Assembly: GCA_027923965.1 (NCBI GenBank)
Contig: AP026969.1
Coordinates: 496,001-560,000 of the forward strand
Reading direction: 5' to 3'
DNA length: 64,000 bases
Source of the DNA: Comamonadaceae bacterium OS-1
GTDB lineage: Bacteria; Pseudomonadota; Gammaproteobacteria; Burkholderiales; Burkholderiaceae_C
Below, piece by piece: positions 7,857 through 15,595 of this stretch. A program made the position numbers and the translations under genes. The notes under the pieces were generated by a model, which had not been told where the DNA came from, searched no databases, and saw only the letters and a list, made by a program, of their open reading frames with translations. How positions within the stretch are numbered: the stretch's first letter is position 1; every line of letters starts with the position of its first letter.

Positions 7857-8528
7857 CTAATCGTCTGCCTCCGCGCATACCGACTGCGCCACGGCTACCG
7901 TCCTCGCACTGGCATCTTCCAGCCAGCCGATCACCCGTAGCCGTGCGGCTTGTGCGCCTTCGGGAACGCTCAAGGGGCGGATTTCTGCGTGTACACCAGG
8001 CGCGCTCCAGTCCAGTACCAGGCTGTTGCGCACCAGATTGCGTTCGACCGCCGTGCCATCGGCCCCGGCCGGAATGGTTTCCACCAGCGCCAGCCAGGCG
8101 GTCAGCGGGCCAGAGGTGGAAGCCGGGGCGGTTTGCAAGGCGATGGAGGTGCCGATGTAGCCACCCAGTGCCGGGCCACGGGCCACACGCAGTGCCAAAG
8201 GTGGAGGCAGTGGGGCGGTGGGGTCTGCGGCCAACCCCAAGGCCTGCAGGCGGTCCAGACCATCCTGGCGTGCCGCCGCCGACAAGGGCGCGTCGTCGCC
8301 TTGCGCACTGGGTAGGATCCAGTCCAGGGCCACCGCGCCGGGGCGGGGCAGGGCGGCATGCGTATCGCTCCAGCAGGCCTCGCAGTCGGCGCTGATGAAA
8401 CGCTCCAGCAAAGCCGTGGGCACGGCTTGGCCTTCGCTGGAGCAGGATGCCTGCGCCAGGGCTGCCTGGTTTGCCTGGAGGAGCGCCAGCAGCAGGGCAG
8501 CGGCTCCAAGGGCGAGGGGTCGTTTCAT
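7857..8528 (-). CDS. Exported protein of unknown function, thioredoxin-like CxxC (DUF1223-like)
   Basis: A 223-residue protein with a clear Sec signal peptide cleaved near residue 25 (ALA|QASC). Just inside the mature part, LLERFISADCEACW carries a CxxC pair (Cys49/Cys52) in a position like that of DUF1223 and thioredoxin-fold proteins, which begin with a beta strand followed by CxxC. I do not recognise the rest with certainty, so a periplasmic redox role is only a suggestion. Start codon is supported by AGGAA in front. It is divergent from uvrD with only 20 bp between the two start codons. Confidence 0.6.
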   Translation of the reverse strand: MKRPLALGAAALLLALLQANQAALAQASCSSEGQAVPTALLERFISADCEACWSDTHAALPRPGAVALDWILPSAQGDDAPLSAAARQDGLDRLQALGLAADPTAPLPPPLALRVARGPALGGYIGTSIALQTAPASTSGPLTAWLALVETIPAGADGTAVERNLVRNSLVLDWSAPGVHAEIRPLSVPEGAQAARLRVIGWLEDASARTVAVAQSVCAEADD

Positions 8529-8548
8529 GGGGTTCCTACAATCGGCCT

Positions 8549-10933
8549 ATGTTCTCTGTAAATACTAACTTGCCCACCGACAACGCGCCGCTCCTGCACA
8601 ACCTTAACCCTGAGCAGTTGGCGGCTGTTACCCTGCCCACCGGCCACGCGCTGATCCTGGCCGGGGCCGGCTCCGGCAAGACCCGGGTGCTCACCACCCG
8701 CATCGCCTGGCTGCTGCAGACCGGGCGCGTCACCCCTGGCGGCATCCTGGCGGTTACGTTCACCAACAAGGCCGCCAAGGAAATGGTGCTGCGCCTGGGC
8801 ACCATGCTGCCCATCAACGTGCGCGGCATGTGGATAGGCACCTTCCACGGCCTGTGCAACCGTCTGCTGCGCGCGCATTACAAGCTGGCGAACCTGCCGC
8901 AGAGCTTCCAGATCCTGGACACCCAGGACCAGCTCAGCGCCATCAAACGGCTATGCAAGCAATTCAATATAGACGACCAACAGTACCCTGCCAAACAAAC
9001 CCAATGGTTTATTGGTAACTGCAAGGAAGAAGGTCTGCGCCCTGGCGATGTGGAGAGTCACGACCCGCAAACCCGCAAGAAAATCGAGATTTACGCGCTG
9101 TACGAAGAGCAGTGCCAGCGTGAAGGCGTGGTCGATTTTGGCGAGCTGATGCTGCGCAGTTTTGAATTGCTGCGCGACCAGGATGCCATCCGCGAGCACT
9201 ACCAGCGGCGTTTTCGCCACATCCTGATCGACGAGTTCCAGGACACCAACAAGCTGCAGTACGCCTGGATCAAGATGCTGTCCGGCCACGGCCCTAAAGA
9301 CCTGGCCAACGGTACGGCGATGCCCGGCGGCAGCGTGCTGGCGGTGGGCGACGACGACCAGAGCATCTACGCCTTCCGCGGCGCGCGGGTGGGCAACATG
9401 GCCGACTTTGTGCGTGAATTCGGCGTCACGCAGCAGATCAAGCTGGAGCAAAACTACCGCAGCTTCAGCAACATCCTGGACTCGGCCAACCAGCTCATCA
9501 GCCACAACAGCAACCGCCTGGGCAAAGACCTGCGCACCACCCAGGGCCCCGGCGAGCCGGTGCGGGTGGTGGAGAACCCGCGGGATCTGGACGAAGCCCA
9601 GTGGATCGTCGATGAAGTGAAGCAGCTGGTACGCGACGGCATGCCGCGCCAGGAAATCGCCGTGCTCTACCGCAGCAACGCCCAAAGCCGGGTGATCGAA
9701 ACCGCGCTGTTCAACGCCGCCATTCCCTACCGCGTGTTTGGCGGCCTGCGCTTTTTCGAACGGGCCGAAATCAAGCACGCGCTGGCCTATCTGCGCTTGC
9801 TGGAAAATGCCAACGACGACACCAGCTTTCTGCGCGTGGTCAACTTCCCGCCGCGCGGCATCGGTGCCCGCAGCCTGGAGATTTTGCAAGATGCCGCCCG
9901 CAGCAGTGGCTGCTCGCTGCACGATGCGGTGAGCATCATCCCCGGCAAAGCCGGGGCCAACTTCGGTGCCTTCGTGGCCAAGCTGGACGTGCTGCGTGAG
10001 CAGACCGAAGGCCTGTCCTTGCGCGAAATCATCGACCTGGTGCTGGACCACAGCGGCCTGCTGGCCCACTTCAAGGCCGACCGCGAGGGTGAAGACCGGG
10101 TGGAAAACTTGGAGGAGTTGGTCAATGCGGCCGAAAGCTTTGTGTCCCAGCAAGGCTTTGGCCGCGATGCCGTGGCCCTGCCGCTGGACGAACTCAGCCA
10201 GTCCCCCGCCAGCCAGGGCCTGGATGCCAGCTTGCCTGCCGCAGACGGTTTCATCGACCAGGACAGCGGCGAAACCCTGTCGCCCCTGGCCGCCTTCCTG
10301 ACCCACGCCGCCCTGGAAGCGGGCGACAACCAGGCCAAGGCCGGCCAGGATGCCGTGCAGCTCATGACCGTGCACTCCGCCAAGGGCCTGGAGTTCGATG
10401 CCGTGTTTGTCGGCGGCATGGAAGAAGGCCTGTTCCCGCACGAAAACTCGCTCAGCGACCGCCAGGGCCTGGAGGAAGAGCGCCGCCTGATGTACGTGGC
10501 CATCACCCGCGCCCGCCAGCGCCTGTACCTCAGCTTTTCGCAAAGCCGCCTGCTGCACGGCCAGACCCGCTACAACCCGCGCAGCCGGTTTTTCGACGAG
10601 CTGCCGGAGGGCGCGCTGAAGTGGATCACCTCCAAACCCTCGGGGTATGGGTTTGCTCCTAAATCAGGAGCTTCTCACGCTTATGGATACAGCGCTGGAG
10701 GCACTTTTAATAAAGAAAATGCCACCTTCGCCAGCCCCCCTGTGCCGCCGCAAAAAGCCACCCCCAGCCACGGTCTGCGCGTGGGCATGCAGGTGTTCCA
10801 CACCAAGTTCGGCGAAGGCAAAGTCAATCTGCTGGAAGGCAGCGGCGACGATGCCCGCGCGCAAATCAACTTCCCGCGCCATGGCGTGAAGTGGCTGGCC
10901 TTGAGCGTGGCGAAGCTGACCCCGGTGCCCTGA
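8549..10933 (+). CDS. uvrD: ATP-dependent DNA helicase UvrD/PcrA-type
   Basis: A 794-residue superfamily 1A 3'-5' helicase for nucleotide-excision and mismatch repair. Walker A is GAGSGKT at 39-45, Walker B IDEFQDTN with Asp228/Glu229, motif III GDDDQSIYAFRGA, motif IV QNYRS, motif V VHSAKGLEF and motif VI YVAITRARQRLYL. The last 50 residues (GLRVGMQVFHTKFGEGKV onward) form the PcrA/UvrD Tudor-like domain that contacts RNA polymerase, which argues for UvrD over Rep. Between motif VI and the Tudor domain, residues 703-722 are encoded by a palindromic repeat (copy B). The ATG is preceded by TACAAT six bases upstream and no Shine-Dalgarno, hinting at a near-leaderless mRNA. Confidence 0.93.
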   Translation: MFSVNTNLPTDNAPLLHNLNPEQLAAVTLPTGHALILAGAGSGKTRVLTTRIAWLLQTGRVTPGGILAVTFTNKAAKEMVLRLGTMLPINVRGMWIGTFHGLCNRLLRAHYKLANLPQSFQILDTQDQLSAIKRLCKQFNIDDQQYPAKQTQWFIGNCKEEGLRPGDVESHDPQTRKKIEIYALYEEQCQREGVVDFGELMLRSFELLRDQDAIREHYQRRFRHILIDEFQDTNKLQYAWIKMLSGHGPKDLANGTAMPGGSVLAVGDDDQSIYAFRGARVGNMADFVREFGVTQQIKLEQNYRSFSNILDSANQLISHNSNRLGKDLRTTQGPGEPVRVVENPRDLDEAQWIVDEVKQLVRDGMPRQEIAVLYRSNAQSRVIETALFNAAIPYRVFGGLRFFERAEIKHALAYLRLLENANDDTSFLRVVNFPPRGIGARSLEILQDAARSSGCSLHDAVSIIPGKAGANFGAFVAKLDVLREQTEGLSLREIIDLVLDHSGLLAHFKADREGEDRVENLEELVNAAESFVSQQGFGRDAVALPLDELSQSPASQGLDASLPAADGFIDQDSGETLSPLAAFLTHAALEAGDNQAKAGQDAVQLMTVHSAKGLEFDAVFVGGMEEGLFPHENSLSDRQGLEEERRLMYVAITRARQRLYLSFSQSRLLHGQTRYNPRSRFFDELPEGALKWITSKPSGYGFAPKSGASHAYGYSAGGTFNKENATFASPPVPPQKATPSHGLRVGMQVFHTKFGEGKVNLLEGSGDDARAQINFPRHGVKWLALSVAKLTPVP
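10655..10715 (+). repeat. Palindromic element copy B (inside uvrD)
   Basis: GCTCCTAAATCAGGAGCT leads into CACGCTTATGGATACAGCGC and TGGAGGCACTTTT. It is read through in frame and encodes APKSGASHAYGYSAGGTFN in the low-conservation linker before the Tudor domain. Confidence 0.85.
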
Positions 10934-11000
10934 CGCGGCTGTCTTCATAGCGTCACACAAGGCGTGCAGCATGGCGGGCACCCCACCCAAGGAGCCCGCC

Positions 11001-11243
11001 ATGACAGACCTGAAAGAATTCCACGTCGGCGACTGTGTCGTCTCGCTGTTTGCCAAACCCATGGTGGACGGCACCTGGCTGGCGCGCGTGGGCATTGCCC
11101 AGCACTACGGCATGCCCATCCCCAGCCAGCGCGTCTTCAGCTTCGACAACCCGTTTGTCTCGGAAGACAACGCCCTGGCCCATGCACGCGAGCAAGGCCT
11201 GCGCATTGCACGCGACCCGGTGGCGTTTTTGCAGATGGCGTAA
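11001..11243 (+). CDS. Small conserved protein of unknown function
   Basis: An 80-residue soluble protein beginning MTDLKEFHVGDCVVSLFAKP, with AGGAG seven bases before the ATG. It contains a phrase like VGIAQHYGMPIPSQRVFSF and ends REQGLRIARDPVAFLQMA. I recognise no named family; the layout (a short beta-rich start, then a helix) suggests a compact single domain. A second, damaged copy of the same gene lies about 2 kb downstream, so the family has duplicated here. It follows uvrD by 67 bp in the same direction but has its own ribosome site. Confidence 0.75.
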   Translation: MTDLKEFHVGDCVVSLFAKPMVDGTWLARVGIAQHYGMPIPSQRVFSFDNPFVSEDNALAHAREQGLRIARDPVAFLQMA

Positions 11244-11390
11244 TCCGCACCACTGGCTGGTTCATCCCCTAAGTAGGGGATAAAAATATTGTCTACTGCG
11301 GATGCTGTTTATAAAACTGTGTACAGTGCTGGGCGAATTTTCGTTTTTTGCACAAAATGCCCTGCAACAGGGTTTACACAGGAGTTTGAA

Positions 11391-12404
11391 TTGGCAGTGA
11401 CTCGTTTTATTCTCGGCAGCCTGACTTTGGCTGCTCTGGTGGCTTGCGGCGGCGGCGGTGGAGGCGGTAACAGCGGCGCTGCCGCTGGCGGTGGCAGTGT
11501 TGTTGTCGATGCGCCTGCGGTGGTGACCCCACTGGCGTTGACCTCCAGCAACTACCTTGCCGCCAGCCAAGAAGTGTTGGTGGCTACCGATGCTGTGCAG
11601 ACTTCTTCTGTACTGGTGACAGGTGTGCAGACGGCGAATCCCCGTGCTGGTTTTCAATTTACGCAAGCACAACTGGCGAAATTGCCCGCTTGGGTGCGCG
11701 ACGCTCCAGCCACCGTGACAGGTGCCATTGTGTCGAGAAGCGTAGCCTGCACACATAGCGGTTCACTAGCGATTTCCGTGCAGGACCAGGGGCAACTTAA
11801 TGTGTTGGATAAGGGTGATGTCATTGCCGTGACGGCCAACAACTGCAACGAAGACGGCAGTTTCATCACCGGCACCTTCAGCATGGCGGTCACCGCCGCA
11901 ACCTCGGCTTCCATCTACACGGTAAACACAACGTTCTCCAACCTCACCACTGTATCTGCGGCCGTTACCACTATCCTCAACGGCGGGGTGACTATGGGTC
12001 TGAACGTATCCAGCAATACCGAATACACAGCAACCCTGCAGTCCAATCCTTCTTTGGCCTTCACGAGTACCAATTTTGGCGGCTCTCCGTTCAGCAGCAC
12101 GCTCAGCAATTTCAATGCAACCGTCCATGGCTACAGCGGGTATGTGGCGACCAGCATTGACAGTTGCAGCTTGGTGAACTCTAACCTGGGCACGCTGCCG
12201 GTGACATGTTCCACCCCGCAGGCGTTTACCCGTGTGGCCGTGGACGACTATCCTTCCGTCGGCCAAATGCTGATCAAAGGTGCTAATGGCAGCAAGGTAC
12301 GCGTGACCGCGCAAAATTACCAGACAGTGCTGATTGAACTGGATGCCAATGGCGACGATATCTATGAGCTTGCAGTTTCCAAGCTCTGGGGCGACTTGTT
12401 TTAA
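11391..12404 (+). CDS. Putative lipoprotein of unknown function
   Basis: A 337-residue lipoprotein. The TTG start is chosen because AGGAG lies six bases before it and it begins a clean lipoprotein signal (MAVTRFILGSLTLAALVAC, Cys19 lipidated); a GTG two codons later is the alternative. The Cys is followed by a Gly-rich tether (GGGGGGG). The mature part is Ser/Thr/Asn-rich and beta-predicted, with Cys pairs such as SVACTHSG, NNCNEDG and SCSL, consistent with disulfide-bonded export. No known domain is recognised. Its TAA overlaps the ATG of the next gene, so the two are co-translated and probably act together at the envelope. Confidence 0.7.
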   Translation: MAVTRFILGSLTLAALVACGGGGGGGNSGAAAGGGSVVVDAPAVVTPLALTSSNYLAASQEVLVATDAVQTSSVLVTGVQTANPRAGFQFTQAQLAKLPAWVRDAPATVTGAIVSRSVACTHSGSLAISVQDQGQLNVLDKGDVIAVTANNCNEDGSFITGTFSMAVTAATSASIYTVNTTFSNLTTVSAAVTTILNGGVTMGLNVSSNTEYTATLQSNPSLAFTSTNFGGSPFSSTLSNFNATVHGYSGYVATSIDSCSLVNSNLGTLPVTCSTPQAFTRVAVDDYPSVGQMLIKGANGSKVRVTAQNYQTVLIELDANGDDIYELAVSKLWGDLF

Positions 12405-13225
12405 TGGTGTGCTCCACCGCTAAAGGCCGCTGGTGCGGCCTTTTTGTCTTATGGGCGCTGGCTGCTCCCGTGTTGGCAGCAGATTGCGCCGCACCTACGC
12501 CGTCCGCGCAGCTAGACCAGGTGCAGAGCCGGTGGCAGGAGTTCAACGCGCAGGGGCAGCGTCTGGTCAAGGAAAGCGGTTGGCTGCACGGCACCACGCT
12601 GGCGCTGGCGGGCGATTGCACAGCTTGGCAGTGGCAGGCGCAGTGGTCGTATGCCAGCGGAACGCGCCACTACGACGGTGTTAGCAGCGTCGGTGCGGCG
12701 GTGCAAACCCGCAGCCAGATCCAGCGCAACCAGCTCCAGCTGACCGGGTGGTTACCCATGACCAGCACGTGGGCGCTGGGCACCCGGCTGGGGTGGACAC
12801 AGCTAGACCGCGATATCGCCAGTGCAGGTCCTGCGCAAGGCTATCCGGAGCAGTTTCGCTATGCAGATGTGGCTGTAGGCGCACGCTATGCCGTGGCGGG
12901 GCCAGACGGCACGCAGTGGACCGTGCAAGCATGGCTGGGCGGTGGGCCCGCGGGCACATTGCACTTGCAGTTGCCCCGTATGGACGCCGCCAAGCTCCGC
13001 CTAGGTAGCAGCAAGAAGGCCCAATTGGGGCTGACCTGGGAGCAACCGGTTTCGGTTCTGCAAGGTTTGTCGTGGCATGCAGGTGCGCAACTGCAATATG
13101 AACGCATGCGTGCCGGACCCAGCCAGGCCTTGACCCGCAACGGCTTACTGGTAGGCGCAGCGGCCCAGCCGCAAACCCGCCAAACCAGTGCCGGACTGGA
13201 TGTGGGGCTGCTGTACAGGTTTTGA
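12404..13225 (+). CDS. Exported beta-rich protein, possibly outer-membrane barrel
   Basis: A 273-residue protein coupled to the upstream lipoprotein gene by TAATG. The signal peptide is residues 1-25 (APVLA|ADC). The mature chain shows alternating aromatic/hydrophobic strands (WQAQWSYASGTRHYDG, WALGTRLGWTQLDRDI, AVGARYAVAGPDGTQWTVQ) and ends in DVGLLYRF, a C-terminal Phe typical of outer-membrane barrels. I infer a small barrel or surface protein; no named family is recognised. Oddly, codons 7-14, inside the signal peptide, form an intrinsic-terminator hairpin, which may lower expression relative to the lipoprotein. Confidence 0.65.
   Translation: MVCSTAKGRWCGLFVLWALAAPVLAADCAAPTPSAQLDQVQSRWQEFNAQGQRLVKESGWLHGTTLALAGDCTAWQWQAQWSYASGTRHYDGVSSVGAAVQTRSQIQRNQLQLTGWLPMTSTWALGTRLGWTQLDRDIASAGPAQGYPEQFRYADVAVGARYAVAGPDGTQWTVQAWLGGGPAGTLHLQLPRMDAAKLRLGSSKKAQLGLTWEQPVSVLQGLSWHAGAQLQYERMRAGPSQALTRNGLLVGAAAQPQTRQTSAGLDVGLLYRF
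12422..12445 (+). terminator. Terminator-like hairpin inside signal-peptide codons
   Basis: AAAGGCCGC and GCGGCCTTT form a 9-bp stem around TGGT, running into TTTTT. It lies 18 bases inside the reading frame of the second gene of the lipoprotein pair, so transcription would often stop after the lipoprotein gene. It has the form of a full rho-independent terminator. Confidence 0.75.
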
Positions 13226-13260
13226 TTGTGGGCTGTCGGCAGCCTGTTACAAAGCAGGCT

Positions 13261-13482
13261 AAATCCACGTTGGCGACTGTGTCGTCTCGCTGTTTGCCAA
13301 GCCCGGGTGGACGGCACACGGCTGGTGCGCGGGAATTGCGTAGCACTACGGCATGCCCATTCCCTGCCAGCGCACCTTCAGCTTCGACAACCCCTTTGCC
13401 TCGGAAGACTCCGCCCTGGCCCACGCCCGCGAGCAGGGCCTGCGCATCGCGCGCGGCCCGGTGGCGTTTTTGTAGATGGGGA
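13261..13482 (+). pseudogene. Decayed copy of the small gene at 11001-11243
   Basis: Starting at AAATCCACGTTGGCGAC this stretch follows the small gene at 11001 almost base for base to its end: GACTGTGTCGTCTCGCTG and TTCAGCTTCGACAACCCC are shared. It has lost the first codons and start. A one-base deletion near 13305 and a two-base loss near 13335 shift the frame, and a CAG-to-TAG change falls near the end. It fills most of the 323-bp gap between the barrel-like gene and arsR. The pair suggests a direct duplication with the lipoprotein/barrel genes between the copies. Confidence 0.85.
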
Positions 13483-13526
13483 TGCGAAACCGTGCGGCAG
13501 CCACTCAATTGGTTATTTTTTATTCT

Positions 13527-13550
13527 ATATTTCAACTATCATTGAAATAT
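13527..13550 (+). promoter_or_regulatory. Probable ArsR operator overlapping the arsR start codon
   Basis: ATATTTCAA, six bases, then TTGAAATAT: a perfect 9-bp inverted repeat whose last two bases are the first two of the arsR ATG. ArsR/SmtB dimers bind AT-rich imperfect 12-2-12 type repeats over their own promoters. AT-rich DNA upstream (13511-13531) includes TATATT as a possible -10 box. Confidence 0.65.
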
Positions 13551-13887
13551 GAAAGAAATTCCTCTGGAAGAAACCGCCGCCGTTCGTTCCCTGCTGGCCC
13601 TGGCCCAGGTGCAGCGCCTGCGGGCCTTCCGCGCGCTGGTGGTGGCCGGGGCCGAGGGCCTGACCCCGGGCGCGATGGCCGAGCAGCTGGGTGTGGCCCC
13701 CAGCGCGCTGTCGTTCCACCTCAAGGAGCTGGCCCATGCGGGCATGGTCAGCAGCGAGCCGCGGGGGCGCAACCTGATTTACCGCGCCAACTTCGCGCAG
13801 ATGAACGCGCTGCTGGGCTACCTGACCGAGCACTGCTGCCAGGGCGTGGCCTGCGAGGTGGCCGCTACGGGCTGCGTGGACTGCTAG
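13549..13887 (+). CDS. arsR: Arsenite-responsive repressor ArsR
   Basis: A 112-residue winged-helix ArsR/SmtB repressor that leaves DNA when it binds As(III). The recognition helix region is VAPSALSFHLKELAHAGMV. It lacks the ELCVCDL metal site of E. coli ArsR; instead the C-terminus reads EHCCQGVAC (Cys96, Cys97, Cys102), matching the three-cysteine As(III) site of the Acidithiobacillus ferrooxidans type, plus Cys109 and Cys112. It heads arsC-aqpS-arsC-arsH. No Shine-Dalgarno precedes the ATG and the operator overlaps it, so the transcript may be leaderless or very short-leadered. Confidence 0.93.
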   Translation: MKEIPLEETAAVRSLLALAQVQRLRAFRALVVAGAEGLTPGAMAEQLGVAPSALSFHLKELAHAGMVSSEPRGRNLIYRANFAQMNALLGYLTEHCCQGVACEVAATGCVDC

Positions 13888-13895
13888 TGTCATAT

Positions 13896-13956
13896 CTATA
13901 AAAAATCGGCACTTTGCGCTTATTGCGTCAGCGTAAGTAGCTCTGTATTTTGTAGC
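13896..13956 (-). repeat. Palindromic element copy C (between arsR and arsC)
   Basis: On the minus strand GCTACAAAATACAGAGCTAC leads to GACGCAATAAGCGCAAAGTG. It fills most of the 93-bp gap, so the RNA between the two genes should form a hairpin. Confidence 0.8.
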
Positions 13957-13980
13957 AAATTCATTTTCTAACCCAATCGA

Positions 13981-14487
13981 ATGTCCATGGAAACCCAGCC
14001 CATCAACGTCTTATTTCTCTGCACCCACAACTCGGCCCGCAGCATCCTGGCCGAAGCCATGCTGAACCACATTGCACGCGGGCGGTTCCGGGCTTTTTCT
14101 GCAGGCAGCAGCCCGCACGAGAACCAGCAACCCAATCCCCTGGCCCTGCAGGTGCTGCAAAACGCCGGGGTCAGCACCGAGGGCCTGCACAGCAAGAACT
14201 GGGACCAGTTTGGCGGCCTGAAGGCACCGCACATGGACCTGGTCATCACCGTGTGCGACAACGCAGCCGGTGAAGCCTGCCCCTACTGGCCCGGCCAGCC
14301 CGCCACCGCGCACTGGGGCTACCCCGACCCGTCCGAAGTGCAAGGCACCGATGTCCAGCGGCTGGATGCGTTCCGCCACACCCTGCACGCCATCCGCCGC
14401 CGCCTGGAGCTGCTGGTCAACCTGCCCGACACCGGCGTGGACAAGCTGATGCTGCAGACCGCCGTGCGCTCGCTGTCCAAATCGTGA
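13981..14487 (+). CDS. arsC: Arsenate reductase, low-molecular-weight phosphatase type
   Basis: A 168-residue cytoplasmic enzyme that reduces arsenate to arsenite. The PTP loop LCTHNSARS holds the nucleophile Cys14. The redox pair lies in TVCDNAAGEACPYWPG (Cys92 and Cys100), which passes the disulfide on to thioredoxin or glutaredoxin, and HWGYPDPSEVQG carries the general-acid Asp. This fold is unrelated to the glutaredoxin-type ArsC encoded two genes downstream. Its TGA overlaps the GTG of the aquaporin gene. Confidence 0.93.
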   Translation: MSMETQPINVLFLCTHNSARSILAEAMLNHIARGRFRAFSAGSSPHENQQPNPLALQVLQNAGVSTEGLHSKNWDQFGGLKAPHMDLVITVCDNAAGEACPYWPGQPATAHWGYPDPSEVQGTDVQRLDAFRHTLHAIRRRLELLVNLPDTGVDKLMLQTAVRSLSKS

Positions 14488-15173
14488 GCCACTCTGTCCC
14501 CCACAGCCTGCCCCAGCAGCTGCTGGCTGAATGCCTGGGCACGGCAGCGCTGCTGTGCGCGGTGATTGGCTCAGGGATCATGGCCGAGCGGCTGGCGGAC
14601 GGCAATGTGGCGGTGGCGCTGCTGGCCAATACGCTGGTGACGGTGTGGGCGCTGTACGTGCTGATCGAAACCCTGGGCCCGGTGAGCGGCGCACACTTCA
14701 ACCCATTGGTGACCTTGGTGATGTGGTCAAAAAGGCAGTTGACGCCCATGGATAGGGCACAAGTAGCTCTGCTTTTTATAGTATTCCAGCTGCTGGGCGC
14801 GGTGCTGGGGGCCTGGTTGGCACATGCCATGTTCGACCTGCCCCTTCTGCAAACCAGCGCCAAGTTACGTACCGGCACCGGCCAGTGGATCGCCGAGGCG
14901 GTGGCCACGGCCGGGCTCATCTTTACCATCCTGCGCGCCCCGGCGGGCAAGGCGAGCGTGCTGGTGGCCAGCTACATTGGCGCGGCCTACTGGTGTATGG
15001 CCAGCACCAGCTTTGCCAACCCCGCCGCTGTCCTGGGCCGCATGTTGAGCGATAGCTTTGCCGGTATTGCCCCGGCCAGCGCACCGGGTTTTGTGCTGGC
15101 GCAGTGTGTGGGCGCGTTGGTGGGCCTGGGGCTGGCCCGGTTTTTTGATCACTCTACCGAAGGAACACGATGA
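14484..15173 (+). CDS. aqpS: Aquaglyceroporin AqpS-like arsenite channel
   Basis: A 229-residue MIP-family channel with six membrane segments. The two half-helix motifs are NPL (73-75, in GAHFNPLV) and NPA (179-181, in STSFANPAAVLGR); the first departs from NPA as in AqpS of Sinorhizobium. In that system (arsR-aqpS-arsC-arsH) As(III) formed by ArsC flows out through the channel, replacing ArsB or Acr3. Here the gene sits between two arsC genes, with a GTGA overlap upstream and ATGA downstream. Residues 82-100, the cytoplasmic loop and start of a helix, are encoded by a palindromic repeat (copy D). Confidence 0.9.
   Translation: MSHSVPHSLPQQLLAECLGTAALLCAVIGSGIMAERLADGNVAVALLANTLVTVWALYVLIETLGPVSGAHFNPLVTLVMWSKRQLTPMDRAQVALLFIVFQLLGAVLGAWLAHAMFDLPLLQTSAKLRTGTGQWIAEAVATAGLIFTILRAPAGKASVLVASYIGAAYWCMASTSFANPAAVLGRMLSDSFAGIAPASAPGFVLAQCVGALVGLGLARFFDHSTEGTR
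14727..14784 (-). repeat. Palindromic element copy D (inside aqpS)
   Basis: On the minus strand it reads AGAGCTACTTGTGCCCTATC then CATGGGCGTCAACTGCCTTT. Translated with the gene it gives LTPMDRAQVALLFIV, in the same frame as the copies in dxs, dxr and lpxB. Confidence 0.75.
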
Positions 15174-15595
15174 CCACCACCATCTTCCACAACCCGGCCT
15201 GCGGCACCTCGCGCAACGTGCTGGCGCTGATCCGCAATGCGGGGATCGAGCCAACCATCGTCGAATACCTGAAAACCCCGCCCAGCCGTGCCCAGTTGCT
15301 GGATTTGCTGGCCCAGCTGGGCCTGCCGGTGCGCGCCGTGCTGCGCAAAAAGGGCACGCCTTTTGAAGAGCTGGGTTTGGGTAACCCCGAGCTCAGCGAC
15401 GACGCGCTGCTCGATGCCATCCTGGCCCACCCCATCCTGCTGGAACGCCCCATCGTGACCACTGCGCTGGGCACCCGGCTGTGCCGCCCCTCCGAAGCGG
15501 TGCTGGACATCCTGCCGCAGCCGCAACGGGGCGCGTTTGCCAAGGAAGACGGCGAGCCGGTTGTCAACGCCCAGGGGGAACGCATTGCTCCCTAA
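15170..15595 (+). CDS. arsC: Arsenate reductase, glutaredoxin-dependent type
   Basis: A 141-residue ArsC of the E. coli plasmid R773 class. The catalytic Cys11 is in [11 protein letters not shown], and the substrate-binding Arg residues fall in [10 protein letters not shown] and a following [12 protein letters not shown]. It uses glutathione/glutaredoxin, unlike the first ArsC of the operon. Having both classes in one transcript gives two electron routes for the same reaction. It starts within the aqpS stop (ATGA), and its end overlaps the likely arsH start. Confidence 0.93.
   Translation: MTTTIFHNPACGTSRNVLALIRNAGIEPTIVEYLKTPPSRAQLLDLLAQLGLPVRAVLRKKGTPFEELGLGNPELSDDALLDAILAHPILLERPIVTTALGTRLCRPSEAVLDILPQPQRGAFAKEDGEPVVNAQGERIAP

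Noticed and set aside
11315..11326. ACTGTGTACAGT before the lipoprotein gene as a LexA box
   Set aside because: The arms CTG and CAG are only four bases apart, not the ten or so of a LexA site.
15170..15595. Glutaredoxin-type ArsC as Spx or YffB
   Set aside because: It has the ArsC Cys context NPACGTSRN and lies in an ars operon between aqpS and arsH; YffB-like proteins lack the Arg set seen here.
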